64,000 nt of DNA from Fodinibius saliphilus (lineage in GTDB: Bacteria > Bacteroidota > Rhodothermia > Balneolales > Balneolaceae): the NCBI RefSeq assembly GCF_005869845.1, contig NZ_VAWF01000001.1:1178001-1242000 (forward strand). Direction: 5' to 3'. This document shows positions 45,165 through 55,369 of the stretch, piece by piece (the first letter of the stretch is position 1; each line of letters begins with the position of its first letter). Under the pieces are notes generated by a model. The model ran no database searches, was not told where the DNA came from, and saw nothing but the letters and a program-made list of their open reading frames with translations. The translations under genes and the position numbers were made by a program.

Positions 45165-46526
45165 TTAAAAGACTCGAACGCGCGGAGATACCGCCTCTTT
45201 ATCTAATAAAGCCGGCCAGTATGCTACAACGCCACTGGCTTTAGGACGTCCACCTGCAAAACCGGTAACCCCACTGGGGCCAGTAAGTATAAGAGGAGCC
45301 ATCTCTTTACCAAATCGGTTCAAATCTTCTTTATTTGACCCTGAAACGGATACCCGAATCTGTACCTCTTCGTGATCCTCATCAAGCAGTTCATCACTGA
45401 TCGGTTTCTCACTACATCCATTAACACCAACATACTCTACACGGAATTCATCAAATTCGAGTCCCAGTGTTTCTGCCCGACCTTCTAAAATTTCACCAGC
45501 TTTTTGAGCTTTCTCGAGCGCATCTGGCCAAGAGTAGACCAACGTCGATGACAGCTTATAGCCGTCATTATAACTTGCCGAAATCTTGTACGTATCTGTT
45601 TCGGGCCTACCAGTAATTCCATGCACATATACCCTGTTTTTGCCATCCGACTCCAGATGAACTGAAGTAAAGTCTGCTATACAGTCAGGTGTAATATATT
45701 CGGCAGGGTTCCCAATCTCGTACATCAACTGTTCTTTAACCGTCATCTCATTTACTAACCCACCAGTACCTTCGTGTTTGGTTACATAGAAGTTGCCATC
45801 GGGCTTAGCTTCAATGATGGGAAATCCAATATCAACAAAATCATCAACCTGTTTCCAGTCTGTAAAATTACCCCCTGACACCTGAGCACCGCATTCTATA
45901 ATATGCCCGGCAATAGTGCCTGCACTCATCTTATCGTAATCATCAAATGACCAGTCGAATTCATGAACCATAGGGGCCAAGGTCAACCCGGTATCAGTTA
46001 CACGACCGGTAACAACAATATCGGCTCCTTTATTAAGGGCCTCTACAATAGGTTGGCATCCAAAATAGACATTGGCACTAAGAAGCTCATCTTTGATTGT
46101 AGTAACCGGTTCGCCTGTCTCCATATTTGCCAGTTCGTGTCCCTCATCAATAAGCGCATCAAGATGATCGAGGATATTATCGCCATCCACTACAGCAACA
46201 GTGATATCTTCATATCCTTGTTCTTCAATAGCCTCCAAAATTTTGTCTTTACAAGCTTCGGGATTCACCCCGCCCGCATTGGAAATCACTTTAATACCTT
46301 TCTCAGCGATATCCGGTAACACTTCTGAAACCACTCCAACAAAGTCGCGAGCATATCCATATTCGGGATTTCGTATTTTCTGTTTTTGCATAATGGACAT
46401 CGTTACCTCAGCAAGATAATCCATTACCAAATAATCAATGGGGCCCTTGCGAACCTGATTAATTGGGGCATTTGGTAAGTCCCCCCAAAACCCTTGTCCT
46501 GAAGCTATTCTAATTGATTCTTTCAC
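45165..46526 (-). CDS. AtuA family (DUF1446) protein
   Basis: From GTG 46526 it begins VKESIRIASGQGFWGDLPNAP, which is where relatives start; the longer TTG start at 46559 adds eleven odd residues. Family features are the ISNAGGVNPEAC segment, TGRVTDTGLTLAPM, AGTIAGHIIECGAQVSGGNFTDW and GVNGCSEKP. AtuA proteins are linked to acyclic terpene (citronellol/geraniol) use, but here no acyl-CoA carboxylase or lyase accompanies the gene, so the reaction cannot be stated. It is the first gene of the minus-strand run ending at 39040. Confidence 0.87.
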   Translation of the reverse strand: MKESIRIASGQGFWGDLPNAPINQVRKGPIDYLVMDYLAEVTMSIMQKQKIRNPEYGYARDFVGVVSEVLPDIAEKGIKVISNAGGVNPEACKDKILEAIEEQGYEDITVAVVDGDNILDHLDALIDEGHELANMETGEPVTTIKDELLSANVYFGCQPIVEALNKGADIVVTGRVTDTGLTLAPMVHEFDWSFDDYDKMSAGTIAGHIIECGAQVSGGNFTDWKQVDDFVDIGFPIIEAKPDGNFYVTKHEGTGGLVNEMTVKEQLMYEIGNPAEYITPDCIADFTSVHLESDGKNRVYVHGITGRPETDTYKISASYNDGYKLSSTLVYSWPDALEKAQKAGEILEGRAETLGLEFDEFRVEYVGVNGCSEKPISDELLDEDHEEVQIRVSVSGSNKEDLNRFGKEMAPLILTGPSGVTGFAGGRPKASGVVAYWPALLDKEAVSPRVRVF

Positions 46527-46715
46527 GAGAATAATTTCTTGTATTACAATTCTCTGCAAAGATAAGATTTCATGCTACACTAACAAAAATAAACGAAAAA
46601 TCAAGACTATAAATTGCAAAACAGTTCCAGCCTGCAGCAGGCCTCTACTCAAAATCCTAATATCGTTTTTTAGGAGTTCCTATTTGACAATATTGGTATA
46701 TAAGTCGAGTTTGGA

Positions 46716-46835
46716 ATGAATCGCGGGAAAATCTGGCGATTGCAACTAACAAAAGATGAACATGCTACTGATACAGTCAGAAAATTTAAGAGCAAGAAAA
46801 CAAGGCTTTTAATTTCTTCTCCTTATATAAAATAG
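46716..46835 (+). CDS. Possible 39-codon small ORF before a terminator
   Basis: ATG at 46716 opens 39 codons with a basic, hydrophilic product (MNRGKIWRLQLTKDEHATDT...) whose stop codon adjoins a strong hairpin terminator. No family is recognised and no clear ribosome-binding site is seen. It may be a small protein, a short RNA, or chance. Confidence 0.25.
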   Translation: MNRGKIWRLQLTKDEHATDTVRKFKSKKTRLLISSPYIK

Positions 46836-46868
46836 AAAACCCCGACCTCTCGCCAGGCCGGGGTTTTC
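46835..46868. terminator. Bidirectional hairpin terminator
   Basis: GAAAACCCCG and CGGGGTTTTC form a 10-bp stem, extended inside by CCT/AGG, with A and T tracts on either side. It ends the small plus-strand unit and can also serve the minus-strand response regulator gene 180 bp away. Confidence 0.75.
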
Positions 46869-47049
46869 GTGGTTCTCTCTCTTACTCGTTTACGCTCTAA
46901 ATGGGATCTCTCATATATTATATTCCGTTTTATGTATGGATTACCAATGTAATGGTTGAACAAGTCCGTATCACTACATAAACATGTGGAATTAATAATA
47001 CGACAATAGGAGATATGAACACCTCAATAGCTAAAAGCCTTCGGTGTAA

Positions 47050-47718
47050 CTAGTCAGAGAGATCGGGATTTATTAAACGACGAGCGATACCTTTGGAAAC
47101 TGCTTCAGACCTTGAATTCACTTGGAGTTTTCGGTAAATATTTCGGATATGGTACCGAACCCCATCAACAGAAAGATAGATCTCTTCTCCAATGGCAGCA
47201 TAAGACTTGCCCTTAGCAAGTTCAGCTAAAATTTCTAACTCTCTCTCTTTAAGCTGTTCTCCCTCATCATTGGATGAAGGCTGATGAAACGTTTTAATAA
47301 CTTTTCGAGCGATATTGGGCGTCATCGGAGACCCCCCTTCATAGGCATCTCTGATGGCTTTTTTTAACTCTTCGGGTGATACTTTTTTCATTAAATATCC
47401 TACTGCCCCGGCACAAAGTGCATCAAATACATTTTTATCATCATCAAATACTGACGCCATTATAATAATCAGCTCAGGATATTCTTTCTGAAGATACTTT
47501 ACACCCTCAATACCCGACATGCCCGGTAACTCTATATCCATAAGTACTATATTGGCCTTTGAGATCTCATCGGAATCAAAGGCTTCTTCGCAAGACTCAA
47601 ATGCTTTCAACACCAGAAGATCCGGGGCAAAATCCAAGATGGTAGTCCACCCCTCTCGCATGTACTTATTATCTTCAACAATAACAATTTTGATAAGCTC
47701 CTGCACTGAATTTTCCAT
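47050..47718 (-). CDS. NarL/LuxR-family response regulator
   Basis: 222 residues. Receiver: IVIVEDNKYMREGW, phospho-Asp in NIVLMDIELPGMSG, and a KKVSPEEL Lys. The C-terminal LuxR helix-turn-helix is LKERELEILAELAKGKSYAAIGEEIYL...VRYHIRNIYRKLQVNSR, so it binds DNA. Its kinase is the propeller sensor encoded directly upstream on the same strand (254 bp between the kinase stop and this start). Target genes are not evident. Confidence 0.93.
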   Translation of the reverse strand: MENSVQELIKIVIVEDNKYMREGWTTILDFAPDLLVLKAFESCEEAFDSDEISKANIVLMDIELPGMSGIEGVKYLQKEYPELIIIMASVFDDDKNVFDALCAGAVGYLMKKVSPEELKKAIRDAYEGGSPMTPNIARKVIKTFHQPSSNDEGEQLKERELEILAELAKGKSYAAIGEEIYLSVDGVRYHIRNIYRKLQVNSRSEAVSKGIARRLINPDLSD

Positions 47719-47972
47719 AAATTAAATATAAAAAAAGAATACCCCCTTAGCACTACATAAATATGTAGACTTTAAAAAGATCCAATAATCAAGCTTGATA
47801 TTGGAATGGTAAATAGCAAGCTATGCTAGCTGGCACTTTAACCATCTTAACCTCAAATGCTATATTCCTGCCGCTTTGTAACCTTCACTTCAAGAGAAAA
47901 TAGTCTTATCCTTAATCACTAATGATACTTACGTTGCAACTCAAACACTATTCATCAAATACTGCTAACCGC

Positions 47973-50900
47973 TCACATATCCAAAGTCATGAGCCAAAAT
48001 GTTCCCTTATCACTGTTATGCAATTCTAAATCTGCCCCTATTTTCTCTACACGATCTCTGATACTCTTCAAGCCCTTACCGTTGTATTGATCCAACGGCT
48101 TTTCCAGGCCTATACCATTATCACGAACACGCAGCTCCAACGTGTTTTGTTGCATACCCAATTGGACCTCTACCCTATCCGCCTCGGAGTGACGGGCAGC
48201 ATTTACAACAAGCTCTTTAAAAATAAGCCACAAATGCTGACGCAACTCAATATCGAGTGGTTTATTAATGTCACTTTCAATATTTAATTCATATTCCATC
48301 CCCTTACTTTCGAACAAATCGGAAGCAAAACGGCGGCATTTTGAAAGTAAGTCAACCCATGAGTCTTTTTCAGGATCGATCGACCAGATGATATCAGTAA
48401 TCTTTTCTTTAGCATCTCCCGCACTTTCAGAAATAAGGTCCACAAACCGTTCTGATTGTTTTTCATCGGACACTTGACGAATGGCTTGGGCAAAATAGGA
48501 AATAGAACTCAGAGTCGCACTTACCTCGTCATGCAGGTCACTGGCAATGCGATTACGAATGCGATGCTCACGCATCAGGCGGTTAATGCGAATTTTGTGA
48601 AGGCCGTACAGCAGCCCGCCAATGAGCACCACATATAAGCTGTAGGCCCACCAAGAGCGATACCACGGCGGCAGTACCGTAAAGGAGAAGGTATCAATTT
48701 CACTAATGCTGTCGTATACATTTTTTGCACGCACCTTAAAGGTATAACTGCCTTCCGGGATGTTGGTATAATCTTTCTGCACTTCGGGTGTCCAGCTGCT
48801 CCAGTTCTCCTCAAATCCTTCCAACTTGACTTGGTAACGAATTTTCGATGATTCTTTATAGTAAGTGGCAGAATACTGGAACCGCAACTCATTATCTTTA
48901 TATTCTAGCTCATACCCCCTGTTATTTAGGTCGGCATTGATCAGCGAATCGCCCCGCACTCGTACCTCCCGCACATGAGCATTATAGGATTCTTCGTATT
49001 CCGGATCCAGAAACGGGTCCATGGAGGAATCGTACTGAATGATACCCTCATTTGAAGCCATCCACACCAGCCCACTTTCATGCGTATAGATGCGGTTTAC
49101 CTGGTTGGCATCAATACGCTTGAGCCCCGCCTCGGTATAGCGATAGCCATCCTCTTCTTTTAGCAGTATTTGGTGCTCGCGATTTGACCGCACATATATA
49201 TTGCCGTTGGCATCTTCTTCCATCAGGAATACCTGGCGCTCAGTATCGGCCATTTCTTCTCCAAAACGATGATCTGGGACCAACGAATCACTTTCCACAT
49301 CATAGTGATATAACCCTGCTGAACTACCGATCACCGCCTCCCCGGAAATATTGAACACTCGCAAAGCCTGATCATCTTGGTTATGTGGGACTTCATAATG
49401 GTGTAAATGAGAGTCAAAGTTGTCAAAAGATTCAAAAAAATCTGACTCAATACGAAATACACCATTACTTACCGTTGCAATCCATAAATCACCATCTTCT
49501 TCCTCAACTGATGAGATTACTTCATAACCAAATTCATTATTTACAAATACAGGTTTATGATTGGAATTGAAAATCTGGAAGCTATTTCTGCTCAATACAT
49601 AATAATTATTTCTTTGTGTGAACCTGGATATAATCCGGATATTTTTTTCTTCAAACAATTCAATTTCGGTCCCTTCGAAAACACGATATATCCTATTCCC
49701 GCAATCAACAAGTAATTGATTATTATAGCTGCTAATTTTTTCACACCGAATAGATTTATCTAATAGCGTTTCAAACTTGGACCTTACTCCTGCCTTGTAA
49801 TCATAAATATGAAGTCGAAAAAGTCCTTCAGTAGTAGAAGCATATAAATAATCACCTTGCACCTCTATATCTATCACAGTACCCGCTATACCATTTCTTT
49901 CATCGAGATACGAAATAGGACTCAACACTTCGATCAGGCTCAACCCATTTCCCAATGCCGCCCAAATGTTGTTTGCTTCATCCAAAAACAGAGAATGTAC
50001 TTGGTTGCTCTGCAACTTGGTATTATTGTCAATCTTTCGTAACAATCTGCCCTCTTTGTCTACCTGCACAATACCGCCGTTTAGTGTACCGAAAAGATAA
50101 CTCCCATCAGGTAATTCAATACCAGCATAAACTTTATTTTCAATCAAAAATTCATCGACCTCTGATTCTAACTTCCTAACATTATCTCCATCAAATAATG
50201 ATAGGCCTTCCGTAAGATCTGCCACTAACCAAGTATCTTCCTTATATGGCAGCATTACCATTACCTTTCGACCAGCGAGTTTATCACTGTTGGGCCAAAA
50301 TGACATCTCATCACCTACCGTATAGTGCCCTTCAGAAACATCAGAAATTAACACCTTATCATTAACTTTGTAACTCTTGAAAAACTGTTTTTGGGGTTTA
50401 AAAATATTAATCTGACCTTCTTTTAAATGGAAAAGGGCATTTTTTTGCTGAAAAAAGACTGATTCGCCATGAGGTAAAACATTCCAAACATTTGATATAC
50501 TAACATTAGAATCTGGCAAAAGGGGTATCAAAGAATGATATTCAGGAGTGATAGCTGTGTCCCTATCCGATTTGTCTAAATATCCGAAAGAGCCAACCCC
50601 TCCTATATATAATTTACCACCTTTCCCCTCAGTAATAGAAAGTGCCCGATTATTATCAACCTGAGTACCTTTCCAATATGTCCCATCATATTGTAGAATC
50701 TTCCCCAGATTGGCAATATATATAAATCCGCTACTGTCTTGAGCAATATCCCAATTTTGTATGTATCCATCGTATTCTTTGTCAGAAAAATTGTGAACTA
50801 TGGGATTCGAAAATATTCTAATCCCATCCTCCTGAGCAAAGACAGTGCTAGTAAAGAGAAACAAGAAAAAAAAACCTAATACAAAGGTTTGTATTTTTTC

Positions 50901-50981
50901 AAGTATCCTCCCACTTGCACTAGGTCGCCTTAATCTAATGCCATTGTATAAATCTACTTCTTTTCCTACCCTATCACACAT
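47973..50981 (-). CDS. Propeller-sensor histidine kinase (HisKA_3)
   Basis: About 1002 residues from ATG 50981, where it overlaps the small gene upstream by 8 bp. N-terminal membrane/signal segment (TFVLGFFFLFLFTSTVFA), a periplasmic sensor made of two-component propeller repeats (for example FGTLNGGIVQVDKEGRLL), a Y_Y_Y domain with NIPEGSYTFKVRAKN, a membrane segment (WWAYSLYVVLIGGLLYGL) and then a HisKA_3 kinase. The phosphorylated His is in SDLHDEVSATLSSI; the ATPase has ELVVNAARHS and VRDNGIGL. It resembles polysaccharide-sensing kinases of Bacteroidota, but its ligand is unknown. Partner: the NarL regulator next to it. Confidence 0.93.
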   Translation of the reverse strand: MCDRVGKEVDLYNGIRLRRPSASGRILEKIQTFVLGFFFLFLFTSTVFAQEDGIRIFSNPIVHNFSDKEYDGYIQNWDIAQDSSGFIYIANLGKILQYDGTYWKGTQVDNNRALSITEGKGGKLYIGGVGSFGYLDKSDRDTAITPEYHSLIPLLPDSNVSISNVWNVLPHGESVFFQQKNALFHLKEGQINIFKPQKQFFKSYKVNDKVLISDVSEGHYTVGDEMSFWPNSDKLAGRKVMVMLPYKEDTWLVADLTEGLSLFDGDNVRKLESEVDEFLIENKVYAGIELPDGSYLFGTLNGGIVQVDKEGRLLRKIDNNTKLQSNQVHSLFLDEANNIWAALGNGLSLIEVLSPISYLDERNGIAGTVIDIEVQGDYLYASTTEGLFRLHIYDYKAGVRSKFETLLDKSIRCEKISSYNNQLLVDCGNRIYRVFEGTEIELFEEKNIRIISRFTQRNNYYVLSRNSFQIFNSNHKPVFVNNEFGYEVISSVEEEDGDLWIATVSNGVFRIESDFFESFDNFDSHLHHYEVPHNQDDQALRVFNISGEAVIGSSAGLYHYDVESDSLVPDHRFGEEMADTERQVFLMEEDANGNIYVRSNREHQILLKEEDGYRYTEAGLKRIDANQVNRIYTHESGLVWMASNEGIIQYDSSMDPFLDPEYEESYNAHVREVRVRGDSLINADLNNRGYELEYKDNELRFQYSATYYKESSKIRYQVKLEGFEENWSSWTPEVQKDYTNIPEGSYTFKVRAKNVYDSISEIDTFSFTVLPPWYRSWWAYSLYVVLIGGLLYGLHKIRINRLMREHRIRNRIASDLHDEVSATLSSISYFAQAIRQVSDEKQSERFVDLISESAGDAKEKITDIIWSIDPEKDSWVDLLSKCRRFASDLFESKGMEYELNIESDINKPLDIELRQHLWLIFKELVVNAARHSEADRVEVQLGMQQNTLELRVRDNGIGLEKPLDQYNGKGLKSIRDRVEKIGADLELHNSDKGTFWLMTLDM

Positions 50982-51312
50982 TAGGTTCAATAAGCTCAAC
51001 ATCTTCATCATCATCTCCAACCCAGTCATCATTAAGCTCACAAATAATTATGTGGTAACTGTAGATATCATAGTCAGGTTTGCTTTGAATAGTACTCGCT
51101 GTATGTACTTGTATATAATTACTGAATACAGTTTCAATATCTTTGTTCTTGGGTGTCTTAAAGTCCAGTCGTACGTGCCCCAAATCTTCTTTGGGAATAA
51201 GAGCTCCATCATGTGACCCTAACTCTTTGAATGGCTTATTACTCCCCGATTCTTTGACTAATCGAAATTCTACTGCAAAATCCAAGTCGTTTTTAATTGT
51301 TCTATCTGACAT
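50974..51312 (-). CDS. Small hypothetical protein overlapping the kinase gene
   Basis: 112 residues, acidic at the C-terminus (DDWVGDDDEDVELIEPNV). No signal peptide, membrane segment or known motif; the middle looks beta-rich (GHVRLDFKTPKNKDIETVF, YSYHIIICELND). Its stop overlaps the kinase start within ATGTGTGA, so translation of the two is coupled and it may assist the sensor kinase. Function unknown. Confidence 0.65.
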   Translation of the reverse strand: MSDRTIKNDLDFAVEFRLVKESGSNKPFKELGSHDGALIPKEDLGHVRLDFKTPKNKDIETVFSNYIQVHTASTIQSKPDYDIYSYHIIICELNDDWVGDDDEDVELIEPNV

Positions 51313-51535
51313 ATTGATCCCGTAATTATTTTGAAATTGTGACTAATAATAATTTTCAAGGTCAGTAATATTTTTTTATCTCTTTCTTTTTGTGACCCCA
51401 AATCCAACAATCACATTTAACCATTTTTTTTGCAAAGAATCCAGTTCTATCGAATGTTAACTACTTTACATAGTTTTAGAAGACTTTTGTATCATGTAAA
51501 TAGACTTTTAACAGCAATAAAAGCGCTACGATTTT

Positions 51536-52960
51536 ATGGCTGATGCAATTATCATAGGATCAGGCCCCAATGGACTGGCCTGCGGTATTCGCCTAGTCCA
51601 GGAAGGGCACACGGTCATCATTTATGAACAGGCCAATACAGTAGGCGGCGGTACCCGCACCATGGAGTTGACACGGCCCGGTTTTCATCATGATATCTGC
51701 TCGGCCATCCACCCACTGGCCAAGGCCTCTCCCTTCTTGCAGTCATTGCCATTGGAAGAACACGGGCTCGAATGGATTCAGCCAGAAGTGCCGGTAGCGC
51801 ATCCTCTAGATAACGGACCCGCCGGGGCCCTCTTTCGCTCGCTTGACCGGACCATTGATTACCTCGGCAGTGACGGTAGCAGCTACCGAAAACTGGTGAA
51901 ACCTTTTGTTAGACACTGGAATGAGCTCCTTCCCGATATCCTTGCCCCTTTTTCTATATTTCCCAATCATCCTCTGCTGTTGGCCCGAATGGGATTCTGG
52001 GGATTACAACCTGCCCAAACCCTTGCCAAACGCTTTGATACCGAAAAGGCCAGTGCCATCTTTGCTGGTTTAGCCGGACATGGCATTCTCTCTTTTGACC
52101 AAATAGCTACTTCGGCCATTGGACTGGTGCTTGGCACTGCTGCTCACACTGTGGGCTGGCCCTACCCCAAAGGCGGTTCTCATGCTATCACCAAAGCTAT
52201 GGCTAGCTATTTTACTTCGCTCGGCGGTACGATTAAAACCGGCATTAAGGTTCATTCGCTGGAACAACTGCCTATTTCAGAACAGATCTTTTTTAATACC
52301 ACACCACAACAAATCCTGAATATTGCCGGCAAACGACTTCATCGGAATTATGCTAAAAAACTAAAAAAATTCAGTTATGGTAATGGCGTATTTAAGACTG
52401 ATTTTGCTCTCAGTGAACCTATTCCCTGGAAAGATGAAATCTGTCGTAAAGCAGGAACGGTACACTTAGGTGGAACATTTGAAGAGATCGCTGCATCAGA
52501 AAAGCAGGTTGAAGAAGGTCAGTGTCCTAAAAACCCCTACGTACTCGTAGCTCAACAAAGTCTCGGTGATACCAGCCGTGCACCGGAAGGCTACCATACC
52601 GGCTGGGCATACTGCCACGTACCAAACGGAGCTACTCAGGATATGACGGACCCTGTTATCGATCAAATAGAACGCTTTGCCCCTGGCTTCCGTGATTGTA
52701 TTATCGATCAACATACCATGAACACTACCGCTATGCACAACTATAATCCCAATTACATTGGCGGTGATATCAACGGCGGACGACAGGACATCTCGCAGCT
52801 TTTTACACGCCCTACCGGTTTGTTCGACCCCTATCATATTCCCAACAGCAATATGTATATCTGCTCTTCTTCAACTCCGCCGGGCGGTGGTGTACATGGT
52901 ATGTGTGGGTTCCATGCAGCAGAATCGGCACTGCAAAAATATAATAAGGTTTATTTCTAA
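51536..52960 (+). CDS. FAD-dependent oxidoreductase, phytoene-desaturase superfamily (COG1233)
   Basis: 474 residues. FAD site AIIIGSGPNGLACGIRL at residues 4-20, then VIIYEQANTVGGGTRT. The C-terminal SSTPPGGGVHGMCGFHAAESAL is the second FAD motif of carotenoid desaturases and related COG1233 proteins. The inner sequence (HPLAKASPFLQSLPLEEHGL) is closer to the NAD(P)/FAD oxidoreductases than to known CrtI desaturases, so carotenoid desaturation is only possible. The nearest carotenoid-type genes are 9 kb away. Confidence 0.85.
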   Translation: MADAIIIGSGPNGLACGIRLVQEGHTVIIYEQANTVGGGTRTMELTRPGFHHDICSAIHPLAKASPFLQSLPLEEHGLEWIQPEVPVAHPLDNGPAGALFRSLDRTIDYLGSDGSSYRKLVKPFVRHWNELLPDILAPFSIFPNHPLLLARMGFWGLQPAQTLAKRFDTEKASAIFAGLAGHGILSFDQIATSAIGLVLGTAAHTVGWPYPKGGSHAITKAMASYFTSLGGTIKTGIKVHSLEQLPISEQIFFNTTPQQILNIAGKRLHRNYAKKLKKFSYGNGVFKTDFALSEPIPWKDEICRKAGTVHLGGTFEEIAASEKQVEEGQCPKNPYVLVAQQSLGDTSRAPEGYHTGWAYCHVPNGATQDMTDPVIDQIERFAPGFRDCIIDQHTMNTTAMHNYNPNYIGGDINGGRQDISQLFTRPTGLFDPYHIPNSNMYICSSSTPPGGGVHGMCGFHAAESALQKYNKVYF

Positions 52961-53087
52961 TCTCATTTTGAGAGCTATACAACGTTTTCCTTTCATCTTA
53001 CTACTTTTGTATTGATACGTAATAGCAAACAATGCCCTAGCCTACCCCACCTCATCTCTCGCCCCCCTTCTAAAAAGCCATCCTTTA

Positions 53088-53798
53088 CTACTTTTCAATC
53101 TTTATATAGCCCTGCTCAGCCTCTCCCTTTCGTAATTTATTGGCCCAGCAATGCGCCTGGCGGGTTGTCTCTGGTAGCTTATATTTCGTTAACACACTCA
53201 TTATAATTTCATATGTATCTTCAAAAGATACCTTATGACCCGGTGAGATATAAATAGGATTCATCCCAGTTCTACTGCGTAGTACCATTCCAACGCTTTC
53301 ACCCTCTTTTTTCAAATTGCACCACTTCCCTTTTTCAGTTCCGACTTCACTGTGTTCACCAATTAGAATATTTTTGGCGCATCCGATTGTCGGTTGATCA
53401 ATCTCTATACCCAAATGGGTAGCAATACCCATACGTCGCGGATGCGCAACCCCATGCCCGTCAAGAATGAGCACATCCGGTGTTTGCTGCAGCTGTTCCC
53501 AGGCTTTTAATAAAACCGGTATCTCACGAAAAGCCAACAAACCGGGGATATATGGAAAAGACGTTTCATCAGAGACCAGCGAACACACCACAGGCTGCAG
53601 ACTTGGTAATTCCAACACTACAATGGCCGCATGCAACATATCCGAGCCGCGATCAAAAGAGATATCAGCTCCGGCGACTAATGTCGGAGTCTCTATAAGT
53701 GGCTCTATGACAATCTGTTTTTTTAATTTCTGCTGTAGCTGCTTTGCTTCTGAGGTGGAGATCGTTTTATAATATTCCAAATGGTTTGTTAAGGTCAT
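53088..53798 (-). CDS. nfi: Endonuclease V
   Basis: A 236-residue DNA-repair nuclease that nicks near deoxyinosine. The three acidic catalytic residues correspond to Asp in VAGADISFDRG, Glu in LLAFREIPVLL and Asp in VLILDGHGVAHPRRMG. The PYIPGLLAFRE wedge motif (PYIP) is present. It stands alone, facing the COG1233 gene and back to back with the decarboxylase gene. Confidence 0.95.
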   Translation of the reverse strand: MTLTNHLEYYKTISTSEAKQLQQKLKKQIVIEPLIETPTLVAGADISFDRGSDMLHAAIVVLELPSLQPVVCSLVSDETSFPYIPGLLAFREIPVLLKAWEQLQQTPDVLILDGHGVAHPRRMGIATHLGIEIDQPTIGCAKNILIGEHSEVGTEKGKWCNLKKEGESVGMVLRSRTGMNPIYISPGHKVSFEDTYEIIMSVLTKYKLPETTRQAHCWANKLRKGEAEQGYIKIEK

Positions 53799-53870
53799 CA
53801 GATAGAAAAAAAGTTCTTTTAAAATTCGTTTATTTAAAGTCAGCAGAAAAAGAATAATAAAAGATTACCT

Positions 53871-55292
53871 ATGGATAATAATGAATTTCGTAAGAACGCT
53901 CATGAACTTGTTGACTGGATGGCTGACTACTTTGAAGAAGTAGAAGAATATCCGGTAAAGCCCGACGTAGAGCCCGGTGATATTCTAGCACAACTCCCGA
54001 ATTCGGCACCACAAGCAGGCGAATCCTTCGAAGCGATGTTTGCTGACTTTAAAAATATTATCATGCCCGGGATGACCCACTGGGAAAGCCCCAACTTTAT
54101 GGGCTATTTTCCTGCTAATAAAAGTTATCCATCTGTATTGGCCGAAATGCTGACGGCTACCCTTGGTGCACAGTGCATGAGCTGGCTCACCTCTCCCGCT
54201 GCTACGGAGCTTGAAGAGAAAGTAATGGAGTGGCTACGAGAACTTATCGGCTTGCCTGACTTTTTCACCGGTGTTATTGAAGGTACGGCCTCCACATCAA
54301 CCCTTTGCGCGCTACTGATGGCCCGAGAACAGATTACCGATTTCGGCGTCAATCAATCGGGTTTTAGTGGCAATCAAGATTATACGATATACTGCTCATC
54401 AGAAACCCATTCATCCATTGAAAAAGACGTAAAAATTGCGGGCTTTGGTCGAAAAAATCTCCGAAAAATACCGGTAGACAAAGACTATGCTATGAAACCG
54501 GAAGCACTGGAAGAAACAATCCGCAATGACCTCGAAAACGGAAAAAAACCAACCGCAGTTGTAGCCACGATTGGTACAACAGGCTCTACCGCTATCGATC
54601 CATTAAAAAAGATTGGAAAACTCTGCTCCAAATACGAAATCTTTCTGCATGTTGATGCTGCCTACGCCGGAACAGCCCTTTTACTGCCCGAAAAACGCTG
54701 GATGAATGAGGGTATCGAATATGCAGATTCCTTTGTATTTAATCCCCATAAGTGGATGTTTACCAATTTTGACTGCTCAGCCTTTTATGTAGAGGATGAA
54801 GCCCTACTGGTACGAACATTCGAAATTATGCCTGAATACCTGAAGACGCCTGAAGATGAGCGCGTCAAAAACTATCGCGACTGGGGCATCACCTTGGGAA
54901 GACGATTTCGTGCCTTGAAACTATGGTTTGTTATGCGCAGCTTTGGAATTGACGGATTACAGAAAAAAATACGCGGGCATATCTCCCTGGCCAAAGATTT
55001 AACAGAAACAATCGAAGAGCATAAAGATTTTGAGCTGTTGGCCCCGGTGCCCTTGAATACGATCTGTTTTCGTTTTCATCCGAATCATATTGATGATGCA
55101 AAGAAACTTGATGAACTTAACAGTAAACTGCTTAACAATATTCAAAGAGACGGATCCCTCTTTTTAACACATACTAAGCTAGACGGAAAGTATACTATTC
55201 GTATTGTACTAGGGAATACTAACCTTGAAAAGAAACATGTTGAGCAGGCATGGAAAATTATCAAAGAAAAAGCTTTTGAACTAATTCACTAG
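53871..55292 (+). CDS. Aromatic-L-amino-acid decarboxylase (group II PLP decarboxylase)
   Basis: 473 residues. PLP lysine in FNPHKWMF, the HVDAAYAGTALL Asp-Ala that contacts the pyridine, and FMGYFPANKSYPSVL near the active site all match group II decarboxylases for Trp, Tyr, Phe or DOPA; Glu decarboxylases are less alike. It would make tryptamine- or tyramine-type amines in the cytosol. An SDR gene and a Rieske oxygenase gene follow on the same strand, so an amine-derived product is possible but not shown. Confidence 0.9.
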   Translation: MDNNEFRKNAHELVDWMADYFEEVEEYPVKPDVEPGDILAQLPNSAPQAGESFEAMFADFKNIIMPGMTHWESPNFMGYFPANKSYPSVLAEMLTATLGAQCMSWLTSPAATELEEKVMEWLRELIGLPDFFTGVIEGTASTSTLCALLMAREQITDFGVNQSGFSGNQDYTIYCSSETHSSIEKDVKIAGFGRKNLRKIPVDKDYAMKPEALEETIRNDLENGKKPTAVVATIGTTGSTAIDPLKKIGKLCSKYEIFLHVDAAYAGTALLLPEKRWMNEGIEYADSFVFNPHKWMFTNFDCSAFYVEDEALLVRTFEIMPEYLKTPEDERVKNYRDWGITLGRRFRALKLWFVMRSFGIDGLQKKIRGHISLAKDLTETIEEHKDFELLAPVPLNTICFRFHPNHIDDAKKLDELNSKLLNNIQRDGSLFLTHTKLDGKYTIRIVLGNTNLEKKHVEQAWKIIKEKAFELIH

Positions 55293-55369
55293 TGATCTGT
55301 GTTCCGATCACCTATAGGAAGTATGAAAATAGCAATAGGCTCAAATTAAAAACTATTAAGGAGTGAAAT

